Shown here: piece by piece, positions 17,401-26,143 of the stretch
How the letters are laid out: each line of letters begins with the position of its first letter
How positions within the stretch are numbered: position 1 is the stretch's first letter
Assembly (NCBI GenBank): GCA_020634115.1
Contig: JACKCH010000018.1
Span: 62,001 to 126,000 of the forward strand
Source of the DNA: Anaerolineaceae bacterium
GTDB lineage: Bacteria; Chloroflexota; Anaerolineae; Aggregatilineales; Phototrophicaceae
DNA: 64,000 nucleotides
Direction: 5' to 3'
Translations under genes and position numbers: made by a program
Notes under the pieces: model-generated
What the model saw: only the letters and a program-made list of their open reading frames with translations
What the model was told of the DNA's origin: nothing
The model's database searches: none

Positions 17401-18644
17401 TGAATCACATCTTGCAAGTATTTCGCTATGAACTGCTCCGGAATCTGCGGCGTAAAGCCTTTCTCTTCACGACATTCGGGCTTCCAATCATCGCTTATAT
17501 CCTGTTTTTCGGCTATCAGTTCATCAGCAGTCGTAATGAACAGGACTTGGGTCAGACTATCGCGCAAAGTGACCTGTTCAAAGGCATCACGCAAGCCGGG
17601 TATGTAGATCAGTCGGGTTTGTTTACCGACCCTGGCAGCCTGAGCAGTGTGTTGACGCGCTATGATGATGAACAGACCGCCCAGGCCGCGCTGAATGCGG
17701 GCGAAGTGGATGTGTACTACATCATTCCGCAGGATTACCTGGAAACCGGCGACATCCAGGCGTATATGCCAAAATTTTCTCTGGGGAAAACCACTAGTTC
17801 GGAAGACCTGTTGCAGCAGTTGGTCTACAACCATTTCGCGCAGAATGTCAACAAGAATCTCATGAATCGTTTGCTATCGCCCGCGACGTTCAGCGAGATT
17901 AATCTGAGTCGGGATGCGAGCGGTGAAACCAGTTCGGATTTTGGCTCGGATTTCGTGGTTGTCTACCTGTTTGTCATCATCATGATGGTTAGCCAGTTCA
18001 CCACGAACGGCTACCTCATGCAGACCATTATTGAAGAGAAAGAAACCAAGCTGATCGAGATTCTCATCTCCAATCTGCGTCCGACCCAACTCTTAACCGG
18101 GAAGATTCTCGCGTTGGGAACCTTAGGCCTGATACAGATTGCGGTGTGGCTGGGGGCGGTGCTGCTGTTGGCGCAAATCGCTGGCAATGTCGGGACGACT
18201 CTGGCGTTTCTGCTCAACATCTCGATTCCGGCAGGTACCGTGCTGCTGTTTTTCGTGTATTTCATCCTGGGCTATCTATTCTTTGCGGCGGCCTATGGCA
18301 TGATCGGTGCTGTTTCCAGTTCCATGCAGGAAGGCCCGCAGTTTGCCGCTGTTTTCGTGCTACCGGCAGTGATTCCGCTCTACTTCCTGACCGTCTTCAT
18401 CACACAGCCCGATGGCGGCCTGGCGACGGCACTCAGTCTGTTTCCTATCACCGCGCCGCTCTCGATGGTGATGCGACTGACGATTTCCACCGTTCCAGCC
18501 TGGCAGATTCTGCTGAGTGTGGTCATCATGCTTCTGACTGACCTGGGAATGATGTGGCTGGCAGGGCGGATGTTCCGGGTGAATACCCTTTTGGCCGGGA
18601 AAACGCCCAAACTGCGAGATATCCCCAAACTGTTGAGAGGTTAA
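17397..18644 (+). CDS. ABC-2 family permease, NatB-like (second)
   Basis: The 415-residue protein has the same layout as its upstream neighbour: one N-terminal helix, an outside domain (about 45-190) and a C-terminal bundle of five to six helices. Shared stretches such as GYVDQSG, IIEEKETKLIEILISNLRP and PTQLLTGKI show that the pair arose by duplication. Its ATG at 17397 overlaps the previous stop. An intrinsic terminator follows 24 bases after its own stop. Confidence 0.85.
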   Translation: MMNHILQVFRYELLRNLRRKAFLFTTFGLPIIAYILFFGYQFISSRNEQDLGQTIAQSDLFKGITQAGYVDQSGLFTDPGSLSSVLTRYDDEQTAQAALNAGEVDVYYIIPQDYLETGDIQAYMPKFSLGKTTSSEDLLQQLVYNHFAQNVNKNLMNRLLSPATFSEINLSRDASGETSSDFGSDFVVVYLFVIIMMVSQFTTNGYLMQTIIEEKETKLIEILISNLRPTQLLTGKILALGTLGLIQIAVWLGAVLLLAQIAGNVGTTLAFLLNISIPAGTVLLFFVYFILGYLFFAAAYGMIGAVSSSMQEGPQFAAVFVLPAVIPLYFLTVFITQPDGGLATALSLFPITAPLSMVMRLTISTVPAWQILLSVVIMLLTDLGMMWLAGRMFRVNTLLAGKTPKLRDIPKLLRG

Positions 18645-18667
18645 ACCTTCGGCAGATAGAAAACATC

Positions 18668-18688
18668 AGGGGCGCGTGCTGCGCCCCT
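18668..18688 (+). terminator. intrinsic terminator of the ABC operon
   Basis: AGGGGCGC (18668-18675) and GCGCCCCT (18681-18688) form an 8-bp GC stem with the loop GTGCT, followed by TTGTGTTT. It sits between the ABC operon and the converging glucan phosphorylase gene. Confidence 0.65.
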
Positions 18689-18719
18689 TTGTGTTTCAGT
18701 CAGATGTGTCTAATCGGTT

Positions 18720-21284
18720 TTATGCCCAGGTGATAAGGCTGGGCAGGAAGGACGTATGCAGGTACTTGTTATAGGGCAGTACACGCACCGAAAGGCCGCG
18801 TTCGCCACTGGTGTCATACTGCACTCGCGCATTGAATGTGTACACGCTGCCATTTCCGTTGACCGGAGTCATGTCTACCGCCATCCCGTTTCGCCCGATT
18901 TCGCCGCGTGTATCCACTGGCTCATAATAAATCTGCACACGCACATCATCTGGCGTAAGCTGTCCCAGGTCAATTTGGGCGTTCACTTCCACTTCTGACC
19001 CCACTTTTACCTGACCGCGTGAGACTTCAACGTGTTTGATTTTGATATGCGACCAGACTTTTTCCAGTTGGTTGCGCCAGGTAGCGAAGGCGACCCCTTC
19101 TGTCAGGTTGTTCTCCGTGATTTCCTTCACCCGGTGGAAGCTCGGCATATAGAACTTCTCGGTGTATTCCGCCACCATGCGGTGCGTATTGAAATAAGGC
19201 GCCAGCACCTGCATACTCTTCTTCATCCTGCCAATCCACTCACGGGGTAGGCTATCCCGGCCACGCTCATAGAACAGCGGGATAATGTCTTTTTCCAGGA
19301 TGTTGTACAGGGCTTCACTTTCGATATAGTTCTGCCGCTCCCACTCCTGTTCGGGATATTCTTCGCCGTTGCCGATAGCCCAACCGTATTCCGGGTTGTA
19401 CCCTTCAGCCCACCAGCCATCCAGAATACTACAATTCAGCCCGCCGTTGTAAATGACCTTCATCCCGCTGGTGCCGCTGGCTTCCTTGGGGCGCTGCGGC
19501 GTGTTCAGCCACACGTCCACCCCCTGTACCAGCATTCGGGCAATGCTCATATCGTAGTTTTCCAGGAAAACAATCGCGTGGCGGAAGTCTTCGGTGCGGG
19601 CGATATTCACGATCTGCTTGATGAGTTCCTTACCACCCGTATCATGCGGGTGCGCTTTCCCGGCAAAGATAATCTGTACTGGTCTATCCGCGTTACTGAC
19701 GATCTTCTTCAAGCGTTCCAGGTCGCGGAACAGCAGGGTGGCGCGTTTATACGTGGCAAAGCGCCGGGCAAACCCAATCGTGAGTACATCTGGATTCAGA
19801 ACTTCATCAGCCGATTCAACTTCGTGCTGGGGTGCGCCCCGATTTTCAAGCTGGGTACGCAGGCGGCGGCGAGTGAACGCGACCAACCGTTCCCGGCGGC
19901 GTTCATGGGTGCGCCACAGTTCCGAGTCGGGAACCTGTTCCATCGCTTCCCAGATGTCCGCACGGGAATCCTCGGTGCGCCAGGCCGGGTCAAGATACCG
20001 GTCAAGGAGCGTCCCCATTTCCCGGCTGATCCATGTCTGAGTGTGAATCCCATTGGTAATTGAATCTACCGGAATTTCGTTTTCCGGCACATTCGGGTAC
20101 ATCCAGTGCCACAGATGGCGGGAGACGACCCCGTGCAGTTTGGCGACGCCGTTCGCGCCTGCCGAAAGGTTGAGCGCCAGTACCGGCATTGAGAAAAGCT
20201 GGTAATCGCCCATGTTCTCACGACCCAGGTCGAGGAACTGTTCGCGGGTTAGCCCCAGCATCTTATAGTAGTTGGTGAAGTGTTCATCCATCAGGTCAAA
20301 GCCGAAACGCTCCAGACCGGCGGGAACAGGCGTGTGTGTTGTGAAGATGTGGCTGGACGCCGCGATTTCACGCGCCTGGTCAAACGCAAGTTTGTGTTCC
20401 TGCATAATTTGGTAGGTGCGTTCCAGCCCCAGGAAGGCCGAATGCCCCTCGTTCATGTGGCAGATTGAAGGCCGTAGCCCTAGGGATTCCAGAGCGCGTA
20501 TACCGCCGATACCCATCAGAATTTCCTGGCGGATGCGTGTCCGGCGATCCCCACCGTACAGCCGGTCCGTCAGATTCCGGTCTTCTTCGCGGGTGTTCAT
20601 GGGGGTATTGGAATCCAGCAGGAACAGCGGGATACGCCCCACCTGGACCTTCCAGATATAAGCGTAAAGCTCACGCCCTGGCATCGGCACACTGATTGTG
20701 ATTGGTGTGCCATCCTTGTTGCGTTGAAGCGTGACCGGCAGATTAGAATAATCGTTGATTGGGTACGATTCCTGCTGGTAGCCATCCGCGTTCAGATACT
20801 GGTGGAAATACCCTTCCTGGTAGAGCAGGCCAACACCGACCAGTGGCAAGCCGAGGTCGCTGGCGCTTTTCAGGTGATCGCCACTTAGCACCCCCAGGCC
20901 TCCGGAGTAGTTTTGCAGGCATTCCGTGATACCGAATTCCATTGAAAAATAAGCGATTGTCGGGGGTTCTTCCTGTCCGTAGTGGGTGTTGTACCAGGTA
21001 TGACTATCGCTCATGTAAGCGTCAAACGAATCGCAGACGGTGTGCAGGTGAGCCATGAAAGCCGGGTCCTCACACACCGCGTTTAATCGTTCCTGACTAA
21101 CCAATCCCAACATCCAAACCGGGTTGCGCCCGGTTGCTTCCCATAAGTCCCGGTCTAAACGCCGGAACAATGCAATCGTGTCATGATCCCACGCCCAGCG
21201 CATATTATATGCCAGTTCCTGGAGACGCCGCAGCGACTCCGGTAGGGCCGGGACAACGTTAATCCGTGCTACTGGTTTAATCAT
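18720..21284 (-). CDS. glgP: alpha-glucan (glycogen) phosphorylase, DUF3417 type
   Basis: The 854-residue GT35 enzyme releases glucose 1-phosphate from glycogen or maltodextrin using pyridoxal phosphate. The N-terminal DUF3417 block (LQELAYNMRWAWDHD) marks the compact subgroup found in many bacteria and archaea. The PLP site reads EASGTSGMKVIYNGG, with Lys609 as the Schiff-base residue. Glucan-site stretches YFSMEFGITE and LGVLSGDHLKSASDLG are present. The last 100 residues form a beta-sandwich-like C-terminal region usual in the subgroup. A strong AGGAG ribosome-binding site precedes ATG 21284. It belongs with the glycogen genes at 21.4-27.8 kb but has its own promoter candidate. Confidence 0.93.
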   Translation of the reverse strand: MIKPVARINVVPALPESLRRLQELAYNMRWAWDHDTIALFRRLDRDLWEATGRNPVWMLGLVSQERLNAVCEDPAFMAHLHTVCDSFDAYMSDSHTWYNTHYGQEEPPTIAYFSMEFGITECLQNYSGGLGVLSGDHLKSASDLGLPLVGVGLLYQEGYFHQYLNADGYQQESYPINDYSNLPVTLQRNKDGTPITISVPMPGRELYAYIWKVQVGRIPLFLLDSNTPMNTREEDRNLTDRLYGGDRRTRIRQEILMGIGGIRALESLGLRPSICHMNEGHSAFLGLERTYQIMQEHKLAFDQAREIAASSHIFTTHTPVPAGLERFGFDLMDEHFTNYYKMLGLTREQFLDLGRENMGDYQLFSMPVLALNLSAGANGVAKLHGVVSRHLWHWMYPNVPENEIPVDSITNGIHTQTWISREMGTLLDRYLDPAWRTEDSRADIWEAMEQVPDSELWRTHERRRERLVAFTRRRLRTQLENRGAPQHEVESADEVLNPDVLTIGFARRFATYKRATLLFRDLERLKKIVSNADRPVQIIFAGKAHPHDTGGKELIKQIVNIARTEDFRHAIVFLENYDMSIARMLVQGVDVWLNTPQRPKEASGTSGMKVIYNGGLNCSILDGWWAEGYNPEYGWAIGNGEEYPEQEWERQNYIESEALYNILEKDIIPLFYERGRDSLPREWIGRMKKSMQVLAPYFNTHRMVAEYTEKFYMPSFHRVKEITENNLTEGVAFATWRNQLEKVWSHIKIKHVEVSRGQVKVGSEVEVNAQIDLGQLTPDDVRVQIYYEPVDTRGEIGRNGMAVDMTPVNGNGSVYTFNARVQYDTSGERGLSVRVLPYNKYLHTSFLPSLITWA

Positions 21285-21316
21285 TTGCTAACTCCTGATT
21301 AGCTTCAACCGGGAAT

Positions 21317-21334
21317 CCCCGTCCGAGGACGGGG
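21317..21334. repeat. GC-rich inverted repeat in the glgP leader
   Basis: CCCCGTCC (21317-21324) and GGACGGGG (21327-21334) pair perfectly around GA. In the minus-strand message it would form a hairpin about 35 bases upstream of the glgP start. It may affect translation or stability, or be a dispersed palindrome. Confidence 0.4.
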
Positions 21335-21347
21335 TAATCCAGAAAGT

Positions 21348-21377
21348 AGCATAGCGCAGGTCGCTGGAAATTGGCAA
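21348..21377 (-). promoter_or_regulatory. candidate sigma-70-type promoter for glgP
   Basis: On the minus strand TTGCCA (21372-21377) is followed after 18 bases by TATGCT (21348-21353), about 65 bases upstream of the glgP start. The boxes fit a housekeeping consensus moderately well. Assigned by eye. Confidence 0.35.
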
Positions 21378-21445
21378 CTCTCAATTCTCATGAATTTCAT
21401 ATAGAATTCGACGGATTGGGTGCTAGTTTACACTGTGGCGATTAT

Positions 21446-21453
21446 GCTACAAT
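21446..21453 (+). promoter_or_regulatory. candidate extended -10 promoter for the CBM48 gene
   Basis: A TACAAT box (21448-21453) is extended by an upstream TG one base away. It lies 35 bases before the CBM48 start codon. A TTTACA at 21427 could be a -35 but with only 15 bases between, so the extended -10 is the main support. Confidence 0.35.
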
Positions 21454-21487
21454 ACAGGTGAAAATCATCATCATTGGGAGCTATTCG

Positions 21488-21784
21488 ATGCTGAAAAAAC
21501 AGGTCCTGAAGACCAAACCTGTCACCAAAGTGACATTTGAACTGCCGGAAGCGGTCAAGGCTGAGACTGCGTATCTGGTTGGGGATTTTAATGACTGGGA
21601 TGAAACCGCAACGCCGATGAATAGGCTCAAGAGTGGGCGCTTTACCGTGACGCTTGAGCTGGAAAGTGGGAAAGAATACCAGTTCCGTTACCTGGTCAAT
21701 GGCACGGAGTGGCATAACGACTGGCACGCGGATAAATATGTCCCTAACCCGTTCAGTGGGGATAACTCAGTTGTAAGCGTCTAA
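21488..21784 (+). CDS. stand-alone CBM48/AMPK-beta-like glycogen-binding protein
   Basis: The 98-residue protein is essentially one early-set carbohydrate-binding domain: AYLVGDFNDWDETATPM, YQFRYLVNGTEW and a C-terminal VPNPFSGDNSVVSV. This is the glycogen-binding fold of AMPK-beta and of the N-terminal module of branching enzymes. There is no catalytic part. ATG 21488 follows a GGGAG ribosome-binding site; a longer reading frame begins at 21371 but has no such signal. It lies inside the glycogen cluster but on the opposite strand, so it may attach enzymes to the granule or sense glycogen. Domain certain, role inferred. Confidence 0.85.
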   Translation: MLKKQVLKTKPVTKVTFELPEAVKAETAYLVGDFNDWDETATPMNRLKSGRFTVTLELESGKEYQFRYLVNGTEWHNDWHADKYVPNPFSGDNSVVSV

Positions 21785-21795
21785 CAGGCATAACG

Positions 21796-21820
21796 AAACA
21801 GGGGGTACAGCCCCCTGTTT
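21796..21820 (+). terminator. intrinsic terminator after the CBM48 gene
   Basis: AAACAGGGGG (21796-21805) pairs with CCCCCTGTTT (21811-21820) over a five-base loop, and TTCTTT follows. It is the clearest terminator in the window and may also serve the converging GH57 gene on the other strand. Confidence 0.8.
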
Positions 21821-21872
21821 TTCTTTACTTTAAGCCGTATTAACAACCGCCGTTGACCTAGCGAAAACGGGC

Positions 21873-23270
21873 TTAGAGCGCCAGCTTGAACGCGGCCTGG
21901 ACGTTATCCAACAGCGTAACGCCTGTTATCGGTGACTCTGTGGAAGTCATCATAGCCAGGTCTTGCCGCAAACGGTCTCCGCTATCCTTAAAACCGGCTT
22001 GTTGTACCAGATTGATTGCCAGCGCAGCGCAGGTAATCGCATAGTAAGGCTGCCGCCCGTCCAGATGGTTATCTGTGAACGTATAGCTGGTATACATGTG
22101 CTGGGTAAGCTGCTGCGCCCGAAGCAAATTGAGCATCTGCGTTTTATCCGCTTTACTGGCTTCCGGTAGGCGCTGTGCAATCCACGCTTCAGCATCCTCC
22201 ATGCCGAGCAGAACCGGGGCAAACTGTTCCCGCAGTGACCAGGGGGAAAGCTGATGGTGTTCAGCCGTGACCGCGTAAGCGTGATCCACTTCACTCGCCG
22301 TATTATCCAGCGCCCGCCGTAAGGCACCCTTCCAGATCGTATTGCGCTGGGATTGCCCGGTCGCCCATTCGTTGAGTCCCTGGCTTGTTCCCCAACTGCT
22401 GTATTCCTCAATCGTAATGGTCTTCCGGGGGGAATGCTGGAGGAAATATTCATCCAGCGTCGTGAGCCTGTAACCGGCTTGCTGGGCCTCATTGGTGACG
22501 AGCCAGTGCAGAAACTGTTCTTCCCCTGCGAAATGGTGACCAAAAGTTTCCCCGGAAGTTGCCAGCAGCAGCAATCCATTCATCTGCTTGCGGAGCGGGG
22601 AGAGCGTGCGGCGGCTCCAATGTCCTGCACCCCCCAGGTTATGGATGTTGAAGGACAGATCAGCCGACAGGGTATCATGCCGCACAAATACCGCAATCTG
22701 CCGACCATGAGGCAATTTCACCAGATACGGTCCAGCATTTCCCGGTAGATGGCCGCGAACCTGCTTTTCGGATAGCACCGTATACTGGATGCCCGCATCA
22801 GCAAGGGAGACCAGTGTATCTATATCCACCGCCATCTCCGGCAGCCAGAATCCCAATGCCTGTCGTCCGTACATCTGTTCAAACGCCGCCAGCCCCCAGC
22901 GAATCTGGGTGGCTTTGTCCCGGTTGCGTGCCAGCGGCAGAATCACATGATCATAGGCTGTTGCCAGGGCATGACCATGAGTCTGCTCGTGCCCATTAGA
23001 CTGCTGGTCGCTCTGGCTGATGATGTCGTAGACCGACGGCATGTAGTGTGCCAGCCAGTTGAGCAGGGGTTGGCCGAAACTGTAGCTGATATGGCTGAAG
23101 TTACCGATTTCAGCGTTAGGGCGATAGGCTGTTTCCGCAATCCGTTGATTCCAATTGTGGTAGGGTGCGGCGTCGGCTTCTTCACCGATTTCCCCAGTGA
23201 GGGGGTTTCCCCTGGGTGGCTGGCTGAAATGCCCGTGAATACACAGCCAGTTCAGTTCTGTCTTTGGCAC
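21873..23270 (-). CDS. short GH57-family protein of the DUF3536-associated type
   Basis: The 465-residue protein starts with the CIHGHFSQPPRGNP segment and carries FWLPEMAVD, the expected nucleophile region of GH57 glucan-acting enzymes. Its relatives usually continue into a long DUF3536 domain for about 800 residues in all. Here the C-terminal part is only about 150 residues, with MYTSYTFTDNHLDG where the longer forms have a TSCGWFFDD-like stretch. So it is a compact or reduced version. It starts at GTG 23270 behind GGAG and lies downstream of glgC. A role in glucan trimming is likely but not shown. Confidence 0.75.
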   Translation of the reverse strand: MPKTELNWLCIHGHFSQPPRGNPLTGEIGEEADAAPYHNWNQRIAETAYRPNAEIGNFSHISYSFGQPLLNWLAHYMPSVYDIISQSDQQSNGHEQTHGHALATAYDHVILPLARNRDKATQIRWGLAAFEQMYGRQALGFWLPEMAVDIDTLVSLADAGIQYTVLSEKQVRGHLPGNAGPYLVKLPHGRQIAVFVRHDTLSADLSFNIHNLGGAGHWSRRTLSPLRKQMNGLLLLATSGETFGHHFAGEEQFLHWLVTNEAQQAGYRLTTLDEYFLQHSPRKTITIEEYSSWGTSQGLNEWATGQSQRNTIWKGALRRALDNTASEVDHAYAVTAEHHQLSPWSLREQFAPVLLGMEDAEAWIAQRLPEASKADKTQMLNLLRAQQLTQHMYTSYTFTDNHLDGRQPYYAITCAALAINLVQQAGFKDSGDRLRQDLAMMTSTESPITGVTLLDNVQAAFKLAL

Positions 23271-23313
23271 ACAAGTCTCCTTACATTTTCGCTCATGGGT
23301 AAATCCAGTGCGG

Positions 23314-23334
23314 ACAAATGGCTTAAGCCCCTTG
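23314..23334. repeat. degenerate copy of the ACAAGGGGCT-type palindrome
   Basis: ACAAATGGCTTAAGCCCCTTG matches the repeat at 14106-14128 at most positions, in the gap between glgC and the GH57 gene. Two left-arm bases are changed, one base is missing from the centre, and the final T of the right arm is C here. Confidence 0.3.
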
Positions 23335-23377
23335 CTCTAACGTGCGAGCACACTACTTCTACACAAGAGCCTACATC

Positions 23378-24637
23378 TTACTTTTTCTTATACCCGATCT
23401 GGGTGCCATTTGGCACAACTTTGTCAGGGTAGCTCTGGAAGTGTTCTAACCGTAAATCCGTGCCGAGAACGACATTATTCCCGACGGTATAGCCTGCTGG
23501 CACATGGGTGTTCTTGCCAACGGCGGTAATGCCGAGTTCTCCCATGTCCCGTATTTTCCCCACGTGAGCATTATGACCGATGACCACGATTTTATCCAGG
23601 ATGCAGCGCTCAACGACCGCCCCGGCTTCAATGTAGGTATCGTTCAGCAGAATACTTTCGCGCACAACCGCGTTCGGCCCAACATACACGCCGGGCGACA
23701 GCACACTGTTTTCAACTATCGCGCCTTCTGCGATGACCGAGCCATCGGTAATCATACTGTTAAGGACGGTTGCCCCGGCATGAATGTGAACGGGTGGGCG
23801 TTCCTCGCTGCGGGTATGGATAACCCAGGTGCGGTCATTCAGGTTTAGCGATGGCGGCGAGGCGACCAAATCCATGTGCGCTTCCCAGTAGGCGTCCAGC
23901 GTCCCCACGTCAATCCAGTACCCGCCATAAGGATAGGCGAACACATTCATATTTTCCAGAATCATGCGTGGCAGAATATCCTTGCCGAAATCATGGTTGG
24001 ACGCTTTCAACTTCTGATCTTCTTCCAACATCTGTTCCAGCACCGGGTAATTGAAGATATACACGCCCATGCTGGCGAGGTTACCGGGCGGGTTAGCTGG
24101 TTTTTCCACAAACTCGCGCACCCGGTAATCGTCATCTACGTCGAGAATGCCGTAACGATTGGCCTCGTCCAGCGGCACGCGGATGGTGCAGACCGTCGCA
24201 TCCGCGTTGTGGTCGCGGTGGAACTGGAGCAGCACATCATAATCCATCTCGTAGATATGGTCGCCGGATAAAATCAGCACATAGTCCGGGCGTCCACGAC
24301 GCACAAAATTGACATTCTGGGCGACGGCGTCCGCCGTTCCCGCGTACCAGTCGGTATCGGCCCGCCCTTTGTACGGTTGCAGAATTTCCACACCGCCGGT
24401 AAACGAACGATCCAGGTCCCAGGGACGCCCCCGCGCGATATGGTCATTCAGGCTGTGCGGGCGGTACTGCGTCAGAATCAGTACGTCAAAAATGTTTGAG
24501 TTCACACAGTTACTCAATGTGAAATCAATGATGCGATACTTTCCAGCGAACGGGACAGCGGGTTTGGCGCGTTTGGCAGTGAGCGTCGCTAGACGGGTGC
24601 CTTCTCCACCTGCAAGGATGACAGCTTTAATCTTCAC
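23378..24637 (-). CDS. glgC: glucose-1-phosphate adenylyltransferase
   Basis: The 419-residue enzyme makes ADP-glucose, the committed step of glycogen synthesis. Visible features are the nucleotide loop LAGGEGTRL, the regulatory-site-like KPAVPFAGKYRIIDF, the SGDHIYEMDY catalytic region, the glucose-1-phosphate site EFVEKP and a C-terminal left-handed beta-helix (repeats around HIHAGATVLNSMI and VEGAIVENSVL-like turns). The GTG start at 24637 overlaps the glgA stop, so translation is coupled. Confidence 0.95.
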   Translation of the reverse strand: MKIKAVILAGGEGTRLATLTAKRAKPAVPFAGKYRIIDFTLSNCVNSNIFDVLILTQYRPHSLNDHIARGRPWDLDRSFTGGVEILQPYKGRADTDWYAGTADAVAQNVNFVRRGRPDYVLILSGDHIYEMDYDVLLQFHRDHNADATVCTIRVPLDEANRYGILDVDDDYRVREFVEKPANPPGNLASMGVYIFNYPVLEQMLEEDQKLKASNHDFGKDILPRMILENMNVFAYPYGGYWIDVGTLDAYWEAHMDLVASPPSLNLNDRTWVIHTRSEERPPVHIHAGATVLNSMITDGSVIAEGAIVENSVLSPGVYVGPNAVVRESILLNDTYIEAGAVVERCILDKIVVIGHNAHVGKIRDMGELGITAVGKNTHVPAGYTVGNNVVLGTDLRLEHFQSYPDKVVPNGTQIGYKKK

Positions 24638-26115
24638 GATTTCAATGTCCTTTGTCTACGCTTTTCGATGGCTTTCTGGTAAATGTCGGCATAACGCTGC
24701 GCGCTTTGTTGCCAGCTAAAATCGGTCTGCATGGCGCGTTTCTGCATCCGTTGCCAGGCAGCTGGCTGTTGATGGTAGGTATCCACCGCCCAGCGTAGGG
24801 TATTTAGCACAGCGTCGGGTTGTTCCCAGGTGAACACGAACCCGGTGCCGACATCCGCCGGGCCGTTATCATAGTTCTGCACTGTATCTGCCAGCCCACC
24901 GGTTTCGCGCACCAGCGGCAGCGAACCGTACCGCATTGCGATCATCTGTCCGATTCCGCATGGCTCATAGTGGCTTGGCATGAGGAAAATGTCGCTCCCG
25001 GCGTAGATATGTTGCGCGGTGGCGGCGTTGAAGCCCAGGAAAACCCGGGTTTTCCAGTGGAAATCATGCCCCAGTCGCCATAACTGATGCTCGGTTTCCG
25101 ATTCGCCTGATCCCAGCGCCACCACCTGCACGTTGGTATCCACCAATAGACGGCGCAGGGCAGGCAGCGCCAGCGTGAATCCTTTTTGCCACACCAACCG
25201 GGTAACGATCCCGATCACCGGCACATCATCCTGCACCGGCAGCCCGATTTCGTTTTGCAGATAACGCTTGTTCTCAAGCCGCTGTTCAACGAAGTTTTCC
25301 GTATTGTAATTATGCACGACATGCGGGTCGGTTTCAGGATTCCACAGGTCGGTATCAATCCCGTTGAGGATGCCATACAGGTCATCGGTGCGGGTGCGAA
25401 TCAACCCATCCAGCTTATGCCCCATATAAGGGTACTGGATTTCAATCGCATACCGGGGGCTGACGGTTGTCAGGATATCCGAATAGGCGATGGAAATCGC
25501 CAGCATGTTATCGGTTAAATTCTGGTATACCAGGTCGGGTTGTTGGCGTCCCGGTATGCCCAACTGCCACAACCAGCCACCCACCGACTCGCCCTGGTAG
25601 GCCAGATTATGAATCCCCAACACGGATGCGGCGCGTCCCCAGACCGGATCATGGCGGCTCTCATGCAGCAGGAAGGGGAGCAGGCCGGTATGCCAGTCGT
25701 TGACGTGGAACACATCCGGGAACCAGCCGGTGCGCTGGCGCAGTTCCCAGGCCACACCCATCACCACCTGATTGAAGAAGATGAAACGTGGCACATCCCA
25801 GTCCCAGGTAGTATACACACTGTTATCCGGCCCGAAGAACGGCCAGCCTCGCACGAAGTAAAACGGCACGCCGTCGTTTTCCGTTGCGAACACTTGCACA
25901 TCGGTAGTGCCGGTGGCGCGGCTATAGGGAAAAGAGAACTGGTAGGTAATGTTGTATTTTTCGGTGTTAATTGTGCCATACAGTGGCATGATGACCCGGG
26001 CATCTATGCCGATCTTGCGCAGCGCCTGTGGCAGTGACCCGACGACATCCGCCAGCCCGCCCACTTTGGCGTAAGGAACTGCTTCGGTACTGACGAAAAG
26101 GACTTTGGTATCCAA
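24634..26115 (-). CDS. glgA: glycogen (starch) synthase, GT5
   Basis: The 493-residue GT5 enzyme adds glucose from ADP-glucose to the growing glucan. The acceptor/ADP site KVGGLADVVGSLP lies at the N terminus. The C-terminal Rossmann domain shows GIVTRLVWQKGF and PCGIGQMIAMRYGSLPLV, followed by TGGLADTV. The start is an unusual TTG at 26115, supported by a GGAG ribosome-binding site eight bases upstream. It sits between the branching enzyme and glgC with a four-base overlap to glgC. Confidence 0.95.
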   Translation of the reverse strand: MDTKVLFVSTEAVPYAKVGGLADVVGSLPQALRKIGIDARVIMPLYGTINTEKYNITYQFSFPYSRATGTTDVQVFATENDGVPFYFVRGWPFFGPDNSVYTTWDWDVPRFIFFNQVVMGVAWELRQRTGWFPDVFHVNDWHTGLLPFLLHESRHDPVWGRAASVLGIHNLAYQGESVGGWLWQLGIPGRQQPDLVYQNLTDNMLAISIAYSDILTTVSPRYAIEIQYPYMGHKLDGLIRTRTDDLYGILNGIDTDLWNPETDPHVVHNYNTENFVEQRLENKRYLQNEIGLPVQDDVPVIGIVTRLVWQKGFTLALPALRRLLVDTNVQVVALGSGESETEHQLWRLGHDFHWKTRVFLGFNAATAQHIYAGSDIFLMPSHYEPCGIGQMIAMRYGSLPLVRETGGLADTVQNYDNGPADVGTGFVFTWEQPDAVLNTLRWAVDTYHQQPAAWQRMQKRAMQTDFSWQQSAQRYADIYQKAIEKRRQRTLKS

Positions 26116-26143
26116 TCTTATGGCTCCTTAAGCCTGACCTGAA

